Source of the DNA: CAIZQW01 sp942493055
Lineage (GTDB): Bacteria > Verrucomicrobiota > Kiritimatiellia > RFP12 > UBA1067
Reading direction: 5' to 3'
Assembly (NCBI GenBank): GCA_942493055.1
Contig: OW818680.1
Coordinates: 682,001 to 746,000 of the forward strand
DNA: 64,000 bases
The notes beneath the pieces were generated by a model, which worked only from the letters and a program-made list of their open reading frames with translations, ran no database searches and was not told where the DNA came from. How positions within the stretch are numbered: position 1 is the first letter of the stretch; the number at the start of each line of letters is the position of its first letter. Below, one piece after another: positions 8,653 to 16,638 of this stretch. A program made the translations under genes and the position numbers.

Positions 8653-9717
8653 CTATTGCTGCTCTGGTTGCTGAGTGAGTCTCCGCCTCCGTGTCTGCGG
8701 TTTTTTTTCCAGTGCCCTTTGGAGCATTCTCTCAAGCATGTGAGGAAACTCCATGCAGAACCTGTGCGTTTCCTTATTGCCCATTCCGAATTCCTCCATT
8801 AATGGGCCATGCATCATGACCTCCGAGAAGCGATGAAACCGACTCATCTCAACCTCAATTGTATGTGGATCGCCGGACTTGACAGCTCTGTAGACTTCCA
8901 GCGCGAGTTCGTAAAGCCACGGCACTTCGTCCTTGATGACACTGGCGGCCATGAGTATTCCAACTGGGTCGCTTGAATCACCGGTCATCATCATCATCTC
9001 GTCAAGCATCATAGGGTGCATGCGGCGGAAGCGTCTGCGAGGAAATGGGTCACCAATATCGCCCAAGCGCTCGGCAACCCGTAACGGGAGCGCCTTCATC
9101 TCCTCCACCAGTTTCGATATTGGGCTTTCCTCCGTCTCTTGCGCATCCTTCTTTCCTTCGAGCGATGACATCTTCTTGAGGATCTCTGCTTCTTTTGCTT
9201 TGAAGGAGGCAACTTGCACCTTGACCACGTCAGAGTCGAGTTCAAGTCCCGGGATGCGTCGCGCCAGTTGATGTACCAACTTAGTTATATCAGCTTCACT
9301 ATCATCCATGTTGTGGAACTGATAGAACGGCCCTGTACTGACGCGCGTTAAGGGAACTCCCAATGCAATCCCAACGACCGGGGTTGTCATCTTGCTTTTC
9401 GCGACTCCGGCCTCGAAGAGAATCCATGGTCGGTCAAGGCTCCTTTCCGTAAAGAGGCAGACAACATCCGAAGTTGTCTGGAGTTTTGCCATCAACCGTT
9501 TGTACCATTCTTCGCCGAAATCGATGCCTTCTGTCCCCTTCTTGTCCGATGATCGGAAGGTCTTGATCATACCAGCGCTCACACTCTTGATTAATTTGCT
9601 GAATGCCTCAGCAAGGTCAGCATCGCGTGAATCGTGGCTGATAAATACAAGGGGGGTGCCTGTCGAAGTAGGAACCTCAACTTCGGTAGCCACTTTGACT
9701 ATTTCTGGATCTGCCAT
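8653..9717 (-). CDS. TIR-domain protein with unrecognised C-terminal half
   Basis: A 354-residue protein. Residues 20-150 form a TIR domain: PLVFISHDSRDADLAEAF, SDVVCLFTERSLDRPWILFEAGVA with Glu102 in the position of the TIR catalytic glutamate, and VVGIALG. TIR domains hydrolyse or cyclise NAD+. Residues 165-200 are charged and probably coiled. Residues 225-354 are methionine-rich and helical, with no known family, and the tail is arginine-rich. It starts 43 bp after the caspase-like gene with an AAGGAGC ribosome-binding site, so it is probably co-transcribed with it. It may be a second NADase effector or an alternative signal producer. Confidence 0.8.
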   Translation of the reverse strand: MADPEIVKVATEVEVPTSTGTPLVFISHDSRDADLAEAFSKLIKSVSAGMIKTFRSSDKKGTEGIDFGEEWYKRLMAKLQTTSDVVCLFTERSLDRPWILFEAGVAKSKMTTPVVGIALGVPLTRVSTGPFYQFHNMDDSEADITKLVHQLARRIPGLELDSDVVKVQVASFKAKEAEILKKMSSLEGKKDAQETEESPISKLVEEMKALPLRVAERLGDIGDPFPRRRFRRMHPMMLDEMMMMTGDSSDPVGILMAASVIKDEVPWLYELALEVYRAVKSGDPHTIEVEMSRFHRFSEVMMHGPLMEEFGMGNKETHRFCMEFPHMLERMLQRALEKKPQTRRRRLTQQPEQQ

Positions 9718-9760
9718 GTGAGCTCCTTATTTGAATCTGATTTTTTGGTCAAACTATTTA

Positions 9761-10735
9761 TTATATCCGCCCTTGTTCCACAAGCCTGCGATAATGCTCA
9801 CCGAGCACAGTCAATCTGCATGATTTGCTTCCCATTGCGGCATGCCACATATGCGGCGAATCAACTGGCACAACAAGGTTCACTCGGTTTAGCTTTTGGA
9901 GAACAGCGAACTTCACCGTATTGATTGGGTCTGGACACGGCGTGACAGTATTTTCTGCATTTCGTTCCGGCTCAAATGACGGGTCGAGACGAAATGCGAC
10001 ACCAGGCGACGGAAAGAATTCAGTAATACGTTGGAGTTCCTGGAGACTGATCGGTGGCTGCACCCTTCGTAAAGAGACAAAGTTCTTCACATTCGTTTTG
10101 AACACCGGCCTCTGGTCCCACGGACCAAGTGACTGATCTATATGCGCGTATATACTACCGGGAGTGACGTCTCCTACGAGGTTTCCAGCAGCACCGTTCA
10201 TTGCATCAACAAAGAGTGTAGTGAAAACGCCCGCACCATTCTTTTCGGATGCATATTGCTCTGCGGTCGATGCGGTTAGAATGGTGATGCCTTCTTTGAG
10301 GTCAGCACTTGCCGGAGTAGTGGGTGTCGCGCCCGCGATACCCGAATAGCAACTATCAAGAACGATAATCCGGTTTCTGGCAGCAGACTGATTTGCATAG
10401 GTAAGAACGTCTCCCAACGGAATTCCGTCATCACCAGTCTTTGAATCACTTGCAATAAGATACCCCCCTGTTATCTCGATATGTCCGTGACCAGCGAAAT
10501 AGAACAGGGCGGTTTCACAATCCCCCGAAAACAGGTCTCTGATGTGATCCTTCATCTGTGTTCGTAGAACTCGGTCAGTCGGCCCGGTGCCAGATAGAAG
10601 CTTGACACTGAAGTTTACAGTGCCGTCGCTGTTTCGTTCCAGCACGCTCTTCACGGCATGCGCATCATCAACGCAACCATGCAGCACGGAAGCGTGCTCG
10701 TAATAGTTAATTCCGACAACAAGCGCTTTTCGCAT
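9761..10735 (-). CDS. Caspase-like (C14) protease, probable Thoeris IV effector
   Basis: A 324-residue protein. Residues 1-215 are a caspase/metacaspase domain: KALVVGINYYEH, the CVDDAHAV segment, catalytic His83 in FYFAGHG and catalytic Cys129 in IVLDSCYSG. The C-terminal 110 residues (from about QRPVFKTNVKNF) form a separate, unrecognised domain that could be the ligand sensor. It starts 6 bp after a ThsB-like TIR gene. In type IV Thoeris, a TIR enzyme makes a cyclic ADP-ribose isomer that switches on a caspase-like protease, which then degrades cell proteins during phage infection. The gene pair fits this; activation by ligand is inferred. Confidence 0.85.
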   Translation of the reverse strand: MRKALVVGINYYEHASVLHGCVDDAHAVKSVLERNSDGTVNFSVKLLSGTGPTDRVLRTQMKDHIRDLFSGDCETALFYFAGHGHIEITGGYLIASDSKTGDDGIPLGDVLTYANQSAARNRIIVLDSCYSGIAGATPTTPASADLKEGITILTASTAEQYASEKNGAGVFTTLFVDAMNGAAGNLVGDVTPGSIYAHIDQSLGPWDQRPVFKTNVKNFVSLRRVQPPISLQELQRITEFFPSPGVAFRLDPSFEPERNAENTVTPCPDPINTVKFAVLQKLNRVNLVVPVDSPHMWHAAMGSKSCRLTVLGEHYRRLVEQGRI

Positions 10736-10741
10736 AGTATT

Positions 10742-11134
10742 TTACCTCGCGCCACCGAGCAATGCTTTCAGATTGTCCCACGTCCATTTGTAAACCTTGT
10801 CCGTTGACGCAGCAGAGGTGGGTTTCGTGCATATTTTGTCCGCATAAGCCGCCAGCAAAAAGTATTTCTTGTCCTTCTCTTGCGCAATCTTAAGTTCCGC
10901 TGCCACACCTGTTGCTTTGTGAGTATACTCTCCGCATAGTACGATTACCACGTCAATGTTTTCCAATAATTGGGCGACCTTATCTTTCCAATCACCAGTC
11001 AAATGATCTTTCACCGATGCGTCTTTGAAGTCGAATGGACTGTCAGGCAACTTGGCCTGCCCAGCGAGCATTACCTTTGTATCCAAGTCATGATCGAAAT
11101 CGAAACTGATGAACACTCTCTTTTTTATCGCCAT
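10742..11134 (-). CDS. ThsB-like TIR protein (DUF1863 type)
   Basis: A 130-residue protein of the TIR-like DUF1863/ThsB type: KRVFISFDFDHD at the N-terminus, a GQxxLPDSPFDFKD segment, DVVIVLCGEYTHKATGVAAE with Glu80 as the likely catalytic residue, and KKYFLLAAY. In Thoeris, ThsB senses phage infection and converts NAD+ into a cyclic ADP-ribose signal. The ATG at 11134 has a strong AGGGGTGA ribosome-binding site and a normal family N-terminus; the frame is open upstream but without family similarity. The caspase-like gene follows after only 6 bp, so the two are surely one operon. Confidence 0.85.
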   Translation of the reverse strand: MAIKKRVFISFDFDHDLDTKVMLAGQAKLPDSPFDFKDASVKDHLTGDWKDKVAQLLENIDVVIVLCGEYTHKATGVAAELKIAQEKDKKYFLLAAYADKICTKPTSAASTDKVYKWTWDNLKALLGGAR

Positions 11135-11295
11135 CGCGTCACCCCTTTTTTTGTTTTGTCCCACCGAACATCCGAGATCACCCATGCCTGCCTGTGGCTT
11201 GATCTGTTCCCGTGGAGCGATTCGAAACAGAACGCAGTATGACGCGGTCAGGTGTTCTGCGAATCGAACGGTTGGGCTTAATTTATGACTCACTA

Positions 11296-12330
11296 CTAGC
11301 GCTTGGAGCGCAAATACTCCTCTTTAACCCTTTCGTAAGCACGAGTCCACTGTGTAAAAATCACATTGGTGTAAAAATCAACCCATTCCGTGATATCCTC
11401 ATCTGCTTGATACCAGTTCTTCTGACCGTTGTACAGGGCGCTGTAATATTCTCGCCGTTGCTCAAGAATAACGCTGTCCACAGGATAAAAACGAGCGAAA
11501 TGGTAGCCCGCCTTTTCTAATAAATAAGTGGACAGAAGACGTGCAGTTCGTCCGTTTCCATCCGCAAACGGGTGAATAGCTAAAAAGTCCAAGATGAACT
11601 CAGCAATCAACAAAAACCTCGAATGCTCAGCAAATCGGATTGAGGCTTCCCAGTTGTCGCTAAAGCGCTCACATACGGAGCGCAAGCACTCTTCGGTCTT
11701 GCCAGGAGGCAGAGTTTCTATGTCGTATCCCCCTCCATGAATGAACACTGCCTTCTCTTTAATTGTGCCCGCTTTCTCGCCCTTTGTGGATGCGAACATC
11801 CGTCTGTGGCACTCCAAAATTAGATCGTAAGTAATAACTGGCTTGTTATCGCTACAAAGCATCCATAAATAAGCTTCATAAATTGAACGGATTGCAGTTA
11901 TTCTAGAATCCAATTCGTCGTCAACTCGTCCGACCACGGGATCTGTAACAGGTGCATCTAGTATAGTAAGCTGATCCACCTCCACCGCTTCTCCTTCAAT
12001 CTCGCTACTTGCGTTTACACTCTGCGCAATGTTGCGATTCACATCTAGACTTATGTTTTTCCAATCTTCCAAGTCGATATTAGTAAGCTCTCGAATTCTG
12101 AATCGAGACTTTGCTAGTCTCTCTAGCTTTCCAAGAGTCCAATGGGCTAGAGAGTAGCGGAGCCCCGTCTTAGCTGGTCTAAACTCCGGTGGATCAATTA
12201 CATTTCTTTTTAAACGGGTTCCTCCTTGCAACAAGTCAATTGTTGTCTTGGGCAATGGTTCACATTTGTGATTCCCTTTGGGTATTGACTTCCAAGGGCC
12301 GATAGTTGTGTGTGCATCTTCTTCGTTCAT
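11296..12330 (-). CDS. Fic family AMPylation protein
   Basis: A 344-residue Fic protein. The catalytic loop HPFADGNGRTAR starts at His253. An inhibitory-helix motif (S/T)xxxE(G/N) lies upstream of the Fic core at Ser108-Glu112-Gly113, as in class II autoinhibited Fic proteins. Fic enzymes usually transfer AMP to target proteins and often act as toxins or regulators. It lies 162 bp upstream of the ThsB-like gene on the same strand and could be in the same transcript, but the gap allows a separate promoter. No separate antitoxin gene is visible, in agreement with the built-in inhibitory motif. Confidence 0.87.
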   Translation of the reverse strand: MNEEDAHTTIGPWKSIPKGNHKCEPLPKTTIDLLQGGTRLKRNVIDPPEFRPAKTGLRYSLAHWTLGKLERLAKSRFRIRELTNIDLEDWKNISLDVNRNIAQSVNASSEIEGEAVEVDQLTILDAPVTDPVVGRVDDELDSRITAIRSIYEAYLWMLCSDNKPVITYDLILECHRRMFASTKGEKAGTIKEKAVFIHGGGYDIETLPPGKTEECLRSVCERFSDNWEASIRFAEHSRFLLIAEFILDFLAIHPFADGNGRTARLLSTYLLEKAGYHFARFYPVDSVILEQRREYYSALYNGQKNWYQADEDITEWVDFYTNVIFTQWTRAYERVKEEYLRSKR

Positions 12331-12441
12331 AAGTGTTCTTCTTGTTCGCCCTGCAGTGTTATTGACCTACCACGTAGTAAGGATCATTCTCGAATAGAAT
12401 ATTAATATAATACCGAATGGCATGGCTACAGTCAAGTGCCT

Positions 12442-12479
12442 AACTATTTGTGTCGAACTATTTGCGGTCGAACTATTTG
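12442..12479. repeat. Three AACTATTTG direct repeats upstream of the R-M genes
   Basis: AACTATTTG occurs at 12442-12450, 12456-12464 and 12471-12479, the last two preceded by TCG. The spacing of 14-15 bp is not a full helical turn, so slippage duplication is as likely as an operator. Apart from this and the promoter at 12567, the 324-bp gap between the Fic and NotI-like genes holds nothing recognised. Confidence 0.5.
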
Positions 12480-12566
12480 GTGCAGCAATTTGAACCATAA
12501 TTGAAGTATCCCTCTTCTTCACGTCTTCTTTATACCAAAATTCCCGCCAACTGCCGAAGTCTCAAA

Positions 12567-12595
12567 TTGAAATACAAGGGTGAGCGTGTTATAGT
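12567..12595 (+). promoter_or_regulatory. Putative promoter of the NotI-like R-M operon
   Basis: TTGAAA at 12567-12572 and TATAGT at 12590-12595 are separated by exactly 17 bp. Transcription would begin near 12602, giving a leader of about 50 nt before the ATG at 12655. This is a near-consensus vegetative promoter. Confidence 0.6.
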
Positions 12596-12654
12596 ATGTC
12601 GCATTCACAAGCGATTTGAACAGCCTTGGGCTTTAAAAATGATCAGGAGCAGGC

Positions 12655-13542
12655 ATGAAGCAATTTTTCCAACCATTAGCAGAGGTTTTTGGTCACAAAA
12701 TCGAAGATCAATCCAAAAGTGCTAACCGATACCGTTCTCGCCGTCTATGCCCATTTAACAATAGGGTTCCGAATTGCACAAAAGATAAAGCGGAAAATCC
12801 GCTTGGCGTTTGCAGCGTACTGCATGCCAATGCTCCAGCCATCACTTGCCCCGTCAGATTCAGGGAAGACTGGCTTATCACTGATGATGCAGCCTCTTTC
12901 TTTTTCCCGGAAAATGCCAATTGGACCTCCTTAACCGAGGTCCGTCTCAATGATGCCGACGGAAAGTCTGCGGGTAATATTGATGTCGTACTCGTGTCTT
13001 ATGACCAGGATGGGAAAGTTTTGGATTTTGGCGCGCTTGAAGTTCAAGCTGTTTATATTTCAGGCAATGTCCGTGATCCTTTCGAATATTTTATGAAAGA
13101 CACAAAAGGTCGAGGGGCAATGAACTGGACAGGCCAACCCAATTATCCCCGACCTGACTACTTGTCCTCTTCTCGAAAAAGATTAGCCCCTCAATTACTT
13201 TCCAAGGGAGGAATTCTCCAATCTTGGCATAAGAAATCAGCCGTTGCAATAAATAAGGCGTTTTTTGACACATTGCCAAAACTTACTAGGGTTTCCAAAG
13301 AAGAAGCTGATATTGCATGGCTAATTTATGATTTGAAGGAATTTACTATTGAAGGCCAGTGCCGATACAAACTTGTAAAAGTTGATGAAGTGTTTACGGA
13401 TTTTGAATCCGCCTTACTGTCAATCACGAAACCAACTCCCGGTCGCGTCGATGACTTCATTAAATTGCTTCAAGAGCGTCTTGATGAGCATCTCGAAACG
13501 CCACCAACAAACAAAACCATAGAAACTCCTTTCCAGCAATGA
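12655..13542 (+). CDS. NotI-family type II restriction endonuclease
   Basis: A 295-residue protein resembling NotI. It has an N-terminal VFGHKI segment, four cysteines (Cys32 in CPFNN, Cys41, Cys53, Cys65) that can form the Fe(Cys)4 site known in NotI, and a PD-(D/E)xK-type core. The core shows Asp110 in GNIDVVLV and Glu129-x-Gln131 in LEVQAV. It would cut unmodified DNA in the cytoplasm. The next gene, a D12-class methyltransferase, overlaps its stop codon (ATGA), so this is one restriction-modification operon. Base composition is more AT-rich than in the flanking regions, which suggests transfer. It is somewhat shorter than NotI itself; specificity cannot be read. Confidence 0.82.
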   Translation: MKQFFQPLAEVFGHKIEDQSKSANRYRSRRLCPFNNRVPNCTKDKAENPLGVCSVLHANAPAITCPVRFREDWLITDDAASFFFPENANWTSLTEVRLNDADGKSAGNIDVVLVSYDQDGKVLDFGALEVQAVYISGNVRDPFEYFMKDTKGRGAMNWTGQPNYPRPDYLSSSRKRLAPQLLSKGGILQSWHKKSAVAINKAFFDTLPKLTRVSKEEADIAWLIYDLKEFTIEGQCRYKLVKVDEVFTDFESALLSITKPTPGRVDDFIKLLQERLDEHLETPPTNKTIETPFQQ

Positions 13543-14483
13543 TTTCTCCTCAACAAACACTCTTTCCTGATTTATATCCGGAAATGACAGCACCAGGACC
13601 GGTTAATGTTTCAACTGTTCCGCAGCGAAGCCCGTTCCGATATCCAGGCGGAAAAACATGGTTTGTCCCAACGTTTCGCAATTGGGTTTTGAATATGCAC
13701 CCTAAACCGAAGACCTTGGTTGAACCTTTTGCAGGAGGGGGCATTATCAGTTTAACCGCACTTTTTGAGAATATGGTTCAAAATGTAGTCATGGTTGAGA
13801 TTGACGAGGATGTCGCAGCGGTATGGAAAACCGTTGTTCAGGGTGATGCAAAATGGCTGGCTAATCGGATACTTAAGTTTAACCTTACAAGAGAATCGGT
13901 TATTGCGGAAATTTCCAATAGCGATGTTGAAACGAAAGAAAAAGCATTTCAAACCATTTTAAAAAACAGAACCAATCATGGCGGTATTTTGGCTTCTGGT
14001 GCAGGACTTCTCAAACATGGAGAAAATGGAAAAGGGATACGCTCTCGTTGGTATCCAGAAACACTTGCTAAACGGTTTATGGATTTAACCACTGTTGCAA
14101 ACCGAATCAATTTCTGCGAGATTGACGGTTTAGCTGTTATGAAGGAGTATGCAAACCAAAAGGATGCTATCTTCTTTATTGATCCTCCATATACGGCTGG
14201 TGGAAAAAAAGCAGGAAGCAGACTTTATCGTCACTGCAATCTCGATCATGACCGTTTATTTTCAATCTGTGAAAAACTCAGTGGTGATTTTTTAATAACA
14301 TACGATAACGCGGATGAGGTAAAGAAGTTGGCTCGTAAGCATGGCTTCCAAATGCGATTAATTGCAATGAACAACACCCATCATGCAACGATGGAAGAGT
14401 TAGTGATCGGTAAAAATCTTACATGGATGGATCAATATACGGCTGTTCACGAACCGCATGAAGACTACATGTCGACCTGTTAA
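13539..14483 (+). CDS. D12-class N6-adenine DNA methyltransferase
   Basis: A 314-residue Dam/D12-type methyltransferase. An FRYPGGK segment (about residue 33) and VEPFAGGG form the AdoMet-binding region, and the catalytic DPPY starts at Asp215. The family makes N6-methyladenine. The start codon overlaps the stop of the NotI-like nuclease gene, so this enzyme should protect the host from that nuclease. Because the NotI site GCGGCCGC has no adenine, an adenine methylase partner implies that the nuclease has a different, adenine-containing site, or that the base modified is not adenine. Confidence 0.87.
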   Translation: MISPQQTLFPDLYPEMTAPGPVNVSTVPQRSPFRYPGGKTWFVPTFRNWVLNMHPKPKTLVEPFAGGGIISLTALFENMVQNVVMVEIDEDVAAVWKTVVQGDAKWLANRILKFNLTRESVIAEISNSDVETKEKAFQTILKNRTNHGGILASGAGLLKHGENGKGIRSRWYPETLAKRFMDLTTVANRINFCEIDGLAVMKEYANQKDAIFFIDPPYTAGGKKAGSRLYRHCNLDHDRLFSICEKLSGDFLITYDNADEVKKLARKHGFQMRLIAMNNTHHATMEELVIGKNLTWMDQYTAVHEPHEDYMSTC

Positions 14484-14499
14484 GGATTCCAGAACAGAA

Positions 14500-14546
14500 T
14501 TGACATTTGAAAGATGATGTTATACATTGTTATTGTATTGTATAAC
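14500..14546 (+). promoter_or_regulatory. Promoter and inverted-repeat operator of vapBC-like pair
   Basis: TTGACA at 14500-14505 is followed by a perfect 8-bp inverted repeat, GTTATACA at 14519-14526 and TGTATAAC at 14539-14546. The repeat covers the probable -10 region and lies 16 bp before the antitoxin ATG. This is the expected layout for autoregulation by an AbrB-type antitoxin. Confidence 0.6.
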
Positions 14547-14561
14547 AAAAGAGGAAATAGT

Positions 14562-14804
14562 ATGTCAACGGTAGCCGTGTCATCAAAGGGCTGGGTGGTG
14601 ATTCCAGCGGAATATAGGCGCAAATATGATGTGCAGCCAGGATCGGAGATTGAAGTCGTTGATTTTGGCGGCGGTCTCAGCTTGATACCCTTGTTCCGGA
14701 ATCCAATTCAGGAGGCGTTCGGAATGTTGAAATCCCGGAAGAAGCTGACAACCGCTTTATTGACTGACCGCAAGAAGGAGGGCGCTCGTGAAGCCCTCAG
14801 GTAG
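14562..14804 (+). CDS. AbrB/MazE-type antitoxin
   Basis: An 80-residue protein with an N-terminal SpoVT/AbrB swapped-hairpin domain: VSSKGWVVIPAEYRRKYDVQPGSEIEV pattern, in which the sequence SKGxxxIPAxxRxK is diagnostic. A basic C-terminal tail probably neutralises the toxin. The ATG at 14562 has the AGAGGAAAT ribosome-binding site; an upstream in-frame ATG lies inside the operator and is unlikely. Its 3' end overlaps the PIN toxin gene by 17 nt. The dimer is expected to bind the inverted repeat at 14519-14546. Confidence 0.85.
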   Translation: MSTVAVSSKGWVVIPAEYRRKYDVQPGSEIEVVDFGGGLSLIPLFRNPIQEAFGMLKSRKKLTTALLTDRKKEGAREALR

Positions 14805-15201
14805 TTATGTACTCGACTCGTATGCTGTGTTGGCATTTCTAGAGCAAGAATCAGGGGCATCTGTGGTTCGCACCATTCTCGAATATGGGCAGCATCATCA
14901 AGAGCGTATTTGGATTTCGCTTATTAATTTAGGCGAGTGCCTCTATATTATTGAGCGGGAGCAGGGATTGAAGGCTGCTGTTCGGACCATTGCAGCCCTG
15001 CGGCAGTTACCGATTGTCGAAGCAGAGGCTACTCGTGACAGGACATTCGCCGCCGCACACATCAAAGCGCAATACAGGATATCGTTTGCCGATGCCTTTG
15101 CTATTGCCCTTGCCATCGAAAAGAAGGCAACGATTGTGACAGGCGACCCGGAATTTAAACAGGTCGAGTCCCTTGTCTCAGTACTTTGGCTAACAAAATA
15201 A
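14788..15201 (+). CDS. PIN-domain toxin (VapC-like)
   Basis: A 137-residue PIN-domain protein with the acidic active-site residues in YVLDSYAVLAFLE, then NLGECLYI, SFADAFAIALA and IVTGDPEFK. VapC toxins are Mg2+-dependent endoribonucleases that cut tRNA or rRNA. The start is a GTG at 14788, inside the antitoxin gene, with GGAGGGCG upstream. A 17-nt overlap implies coupled translation with the antitoxin. It closes the defence island; the next gene is convergent. Confidence 0.88.
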   Translation: MKPSGSYVLDSYAVLAFLEQESGASVVRTILEYGQHHQERIWISLINLGECLYIIEREQGLKAAVRTIAALRQLPIVEAEATRDRTFAAAHIKAQYRISFADAFAIALAIEKKATIVTGDPEFKQVESLVSVLWLTK

Positions 15202-15285
15202 TATTGTCACCGAATGAACCGTTTTTTCGTGCTTTTAGTGTGTTTCGTGGATAAAACTGAACCCTGAACCCCGACCCCTAAACAC

Positions 15286-16638
15286 TTACCGATCTGCGGG
15301 AAGGGATGCGGCGGCGACGCATTGGCCGACGCGGCGGGCCTTCTCATCAGGCATCATCAGCTTGGCTTTGCCGACGAGTTCAGGTGCGACTTCAGCCAGC
15401 GTTTCGAGCGCGGTAGTAACAATGATCTCGCCGCCCTTGCCGCTGGTCACGCGTCCGAGGAGCAGGATGGTATCGTAGTCATAGAACAGCCGATACCACG
15501 GCATCGCCCAACCGAGATAGACGCCGATGGTCGTATAAATTTCAGCGGCCTTGGGGTCATCCTTGGCCATGGCGGCCTGCACCACCTTCAAGCGCTCCGG
15601 CAACGGCATATCCGCAGGGAAGACAAAGCCAACCTTCAAGGCCAGATAATTGACCGCCTGCTGCGAGAAGTACATCGCGCCGACGCCGAAATCCTTGGAC
15701 CATTCGTCCTGGCCTGCACCTGTATTAAAATCAACAGGAGCAAAAGCAAGCTCGCTCAGCCGGCCCGTCAGGTGACCCTCACGGTCAATAAAGCCAACCG
15801 CCTCGCTCGACCCCATGGCAATACCGAGAATGGCATTCGAGCCTAACGACATCGCACCGGCCAGAGCTGTCACGTCACCATCATTGGCGACCTCGACAGG
15901 CACCTTCCAGGCTTCCTGTACACGTTTGAAGAGGCTCTGGGCTATTGCGCGGTCATCTCCCTTGATCCCGCGAATCAGGGAGGCGACTTTAATCCGGTTA
16001 TCCACAATGATTCCTGCGGAACTTCCGCCAATGACATCGACTCGCGGAAGATAAGAGGCGGCCTTCTTCAATCCTTCCTGAAGCATGTTGAAATGGTAAT
16101 TCGGATCTGTAGCAGTCACAGGAACCCAGGGAAACTCGTCCGCAAAGACGGTCTCTCCATCCTTGAGCGCGGATATCTTGAAGTCACTGGCGCCCAAGTC
16201 AAAGCCCAGTCTGCATCCTTTCAGATGACCGCCTAATGTCTGCGCATGAACTTTGGGCCTCGGAAGCTGATCAGCGGTTGTCGCGATGACTGTGAGCGGC
16301 TTGTCATACGCCATCTGCATCATCTCGCAGTCAAAGGCACGGGCGCCGGTCGGCGAATAAGCAGACTTTACATAATCCGCCACGGCTGCCGGTCCGGCGA
16401 TATGCACTTCATAGCCGCCGCTGGCCCAGAGCATGAACTTCACAATACGTTCGCAGAAACGGATTGCATCATCACTCATCGGTGCGGCGAACTCCATAGC
16501 AAACACATCGCAAGCTCCACCGTCACGGACACAGGCGATTTGAACCAGTTCCTTCTTCGCAGCCTTTCCTGCCTCTTTCTTGAACTGCTGATAGACAGCA
16601 AACAAGGGTTTAAAGTCAGCCTCGATTATCCTCTTCAT
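15286..16638 (-). CDS. ROK-like sugar kinase/ASKHA ATPase family protein
   Basis: A 450-residue protein. The ASKHA/ROK-type nucleotide-binding fold starts near residue 140 (RLGFDLGASDFK), with VANDGDVTALAGA and a GIAMGSSEAVGFID segment. The first 130 residues are an extra domain that is not typical of ROK kinases. It may phosphorylate an amino sugar such as GlcNAc before NagA acts, or sense it. Its ATG overlaps the nagA stop codon (ATGA at 16635-16638). It ends the long sugar operon. The zinc-binding CxCGxxGC motif of canonical ROK proteins is missing, so kinase activity is not certain. Confidence 0.75.
   Translation of the reverse strand: MKRIIEADFKPLFAVYQQFKKEAGKAAKKELVQIACVRDGGACDVFAMEFAAPMSDDAIRFCERIVKFMLWASGGYEVHIAGPAAVADYVKSAYSPTGARAFDCEMMQMAYDKPLTVIATTADQLPRPKVHAQTLGGHLKGCRLGFDLGASDFKISALKDGETVFADEFPWVPVTATDPNYHFNMLQEGLKKAASYLPRVDVIGGSSAGIIVDNRIKVASLIRGIKGDDRAIAQSLFKRVQEAWKVPVEVANDGDVTALAGAMSLGSNAILGIAMGSSEAVGFIDREGHLTGRLSELAFAPVDFNTGAGQDEWSKDFGVGAMYFSQQAVNYLALKVGFVFPADMPLPERLKVVQAAMAKDDPKAAEIYTTIGVYLGWAMPWYRLFYDYDTILLLGRVTSGKGGEIIVTTALETLAEVAPELVGKAKLMMPDEKARRVGQCVAAASLPADR

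Noticed and set aside
12501..12725. Short frame upstream of the NotI-like gene as a controller protein
   Set aside because: It has no helix-turn-helix and spans the promoter of the restriction gene.
7577..15285. Defence island as a mobile element with attachment sites
   Set aside because: No integrase, transposase or direct repeats were found at its borders.
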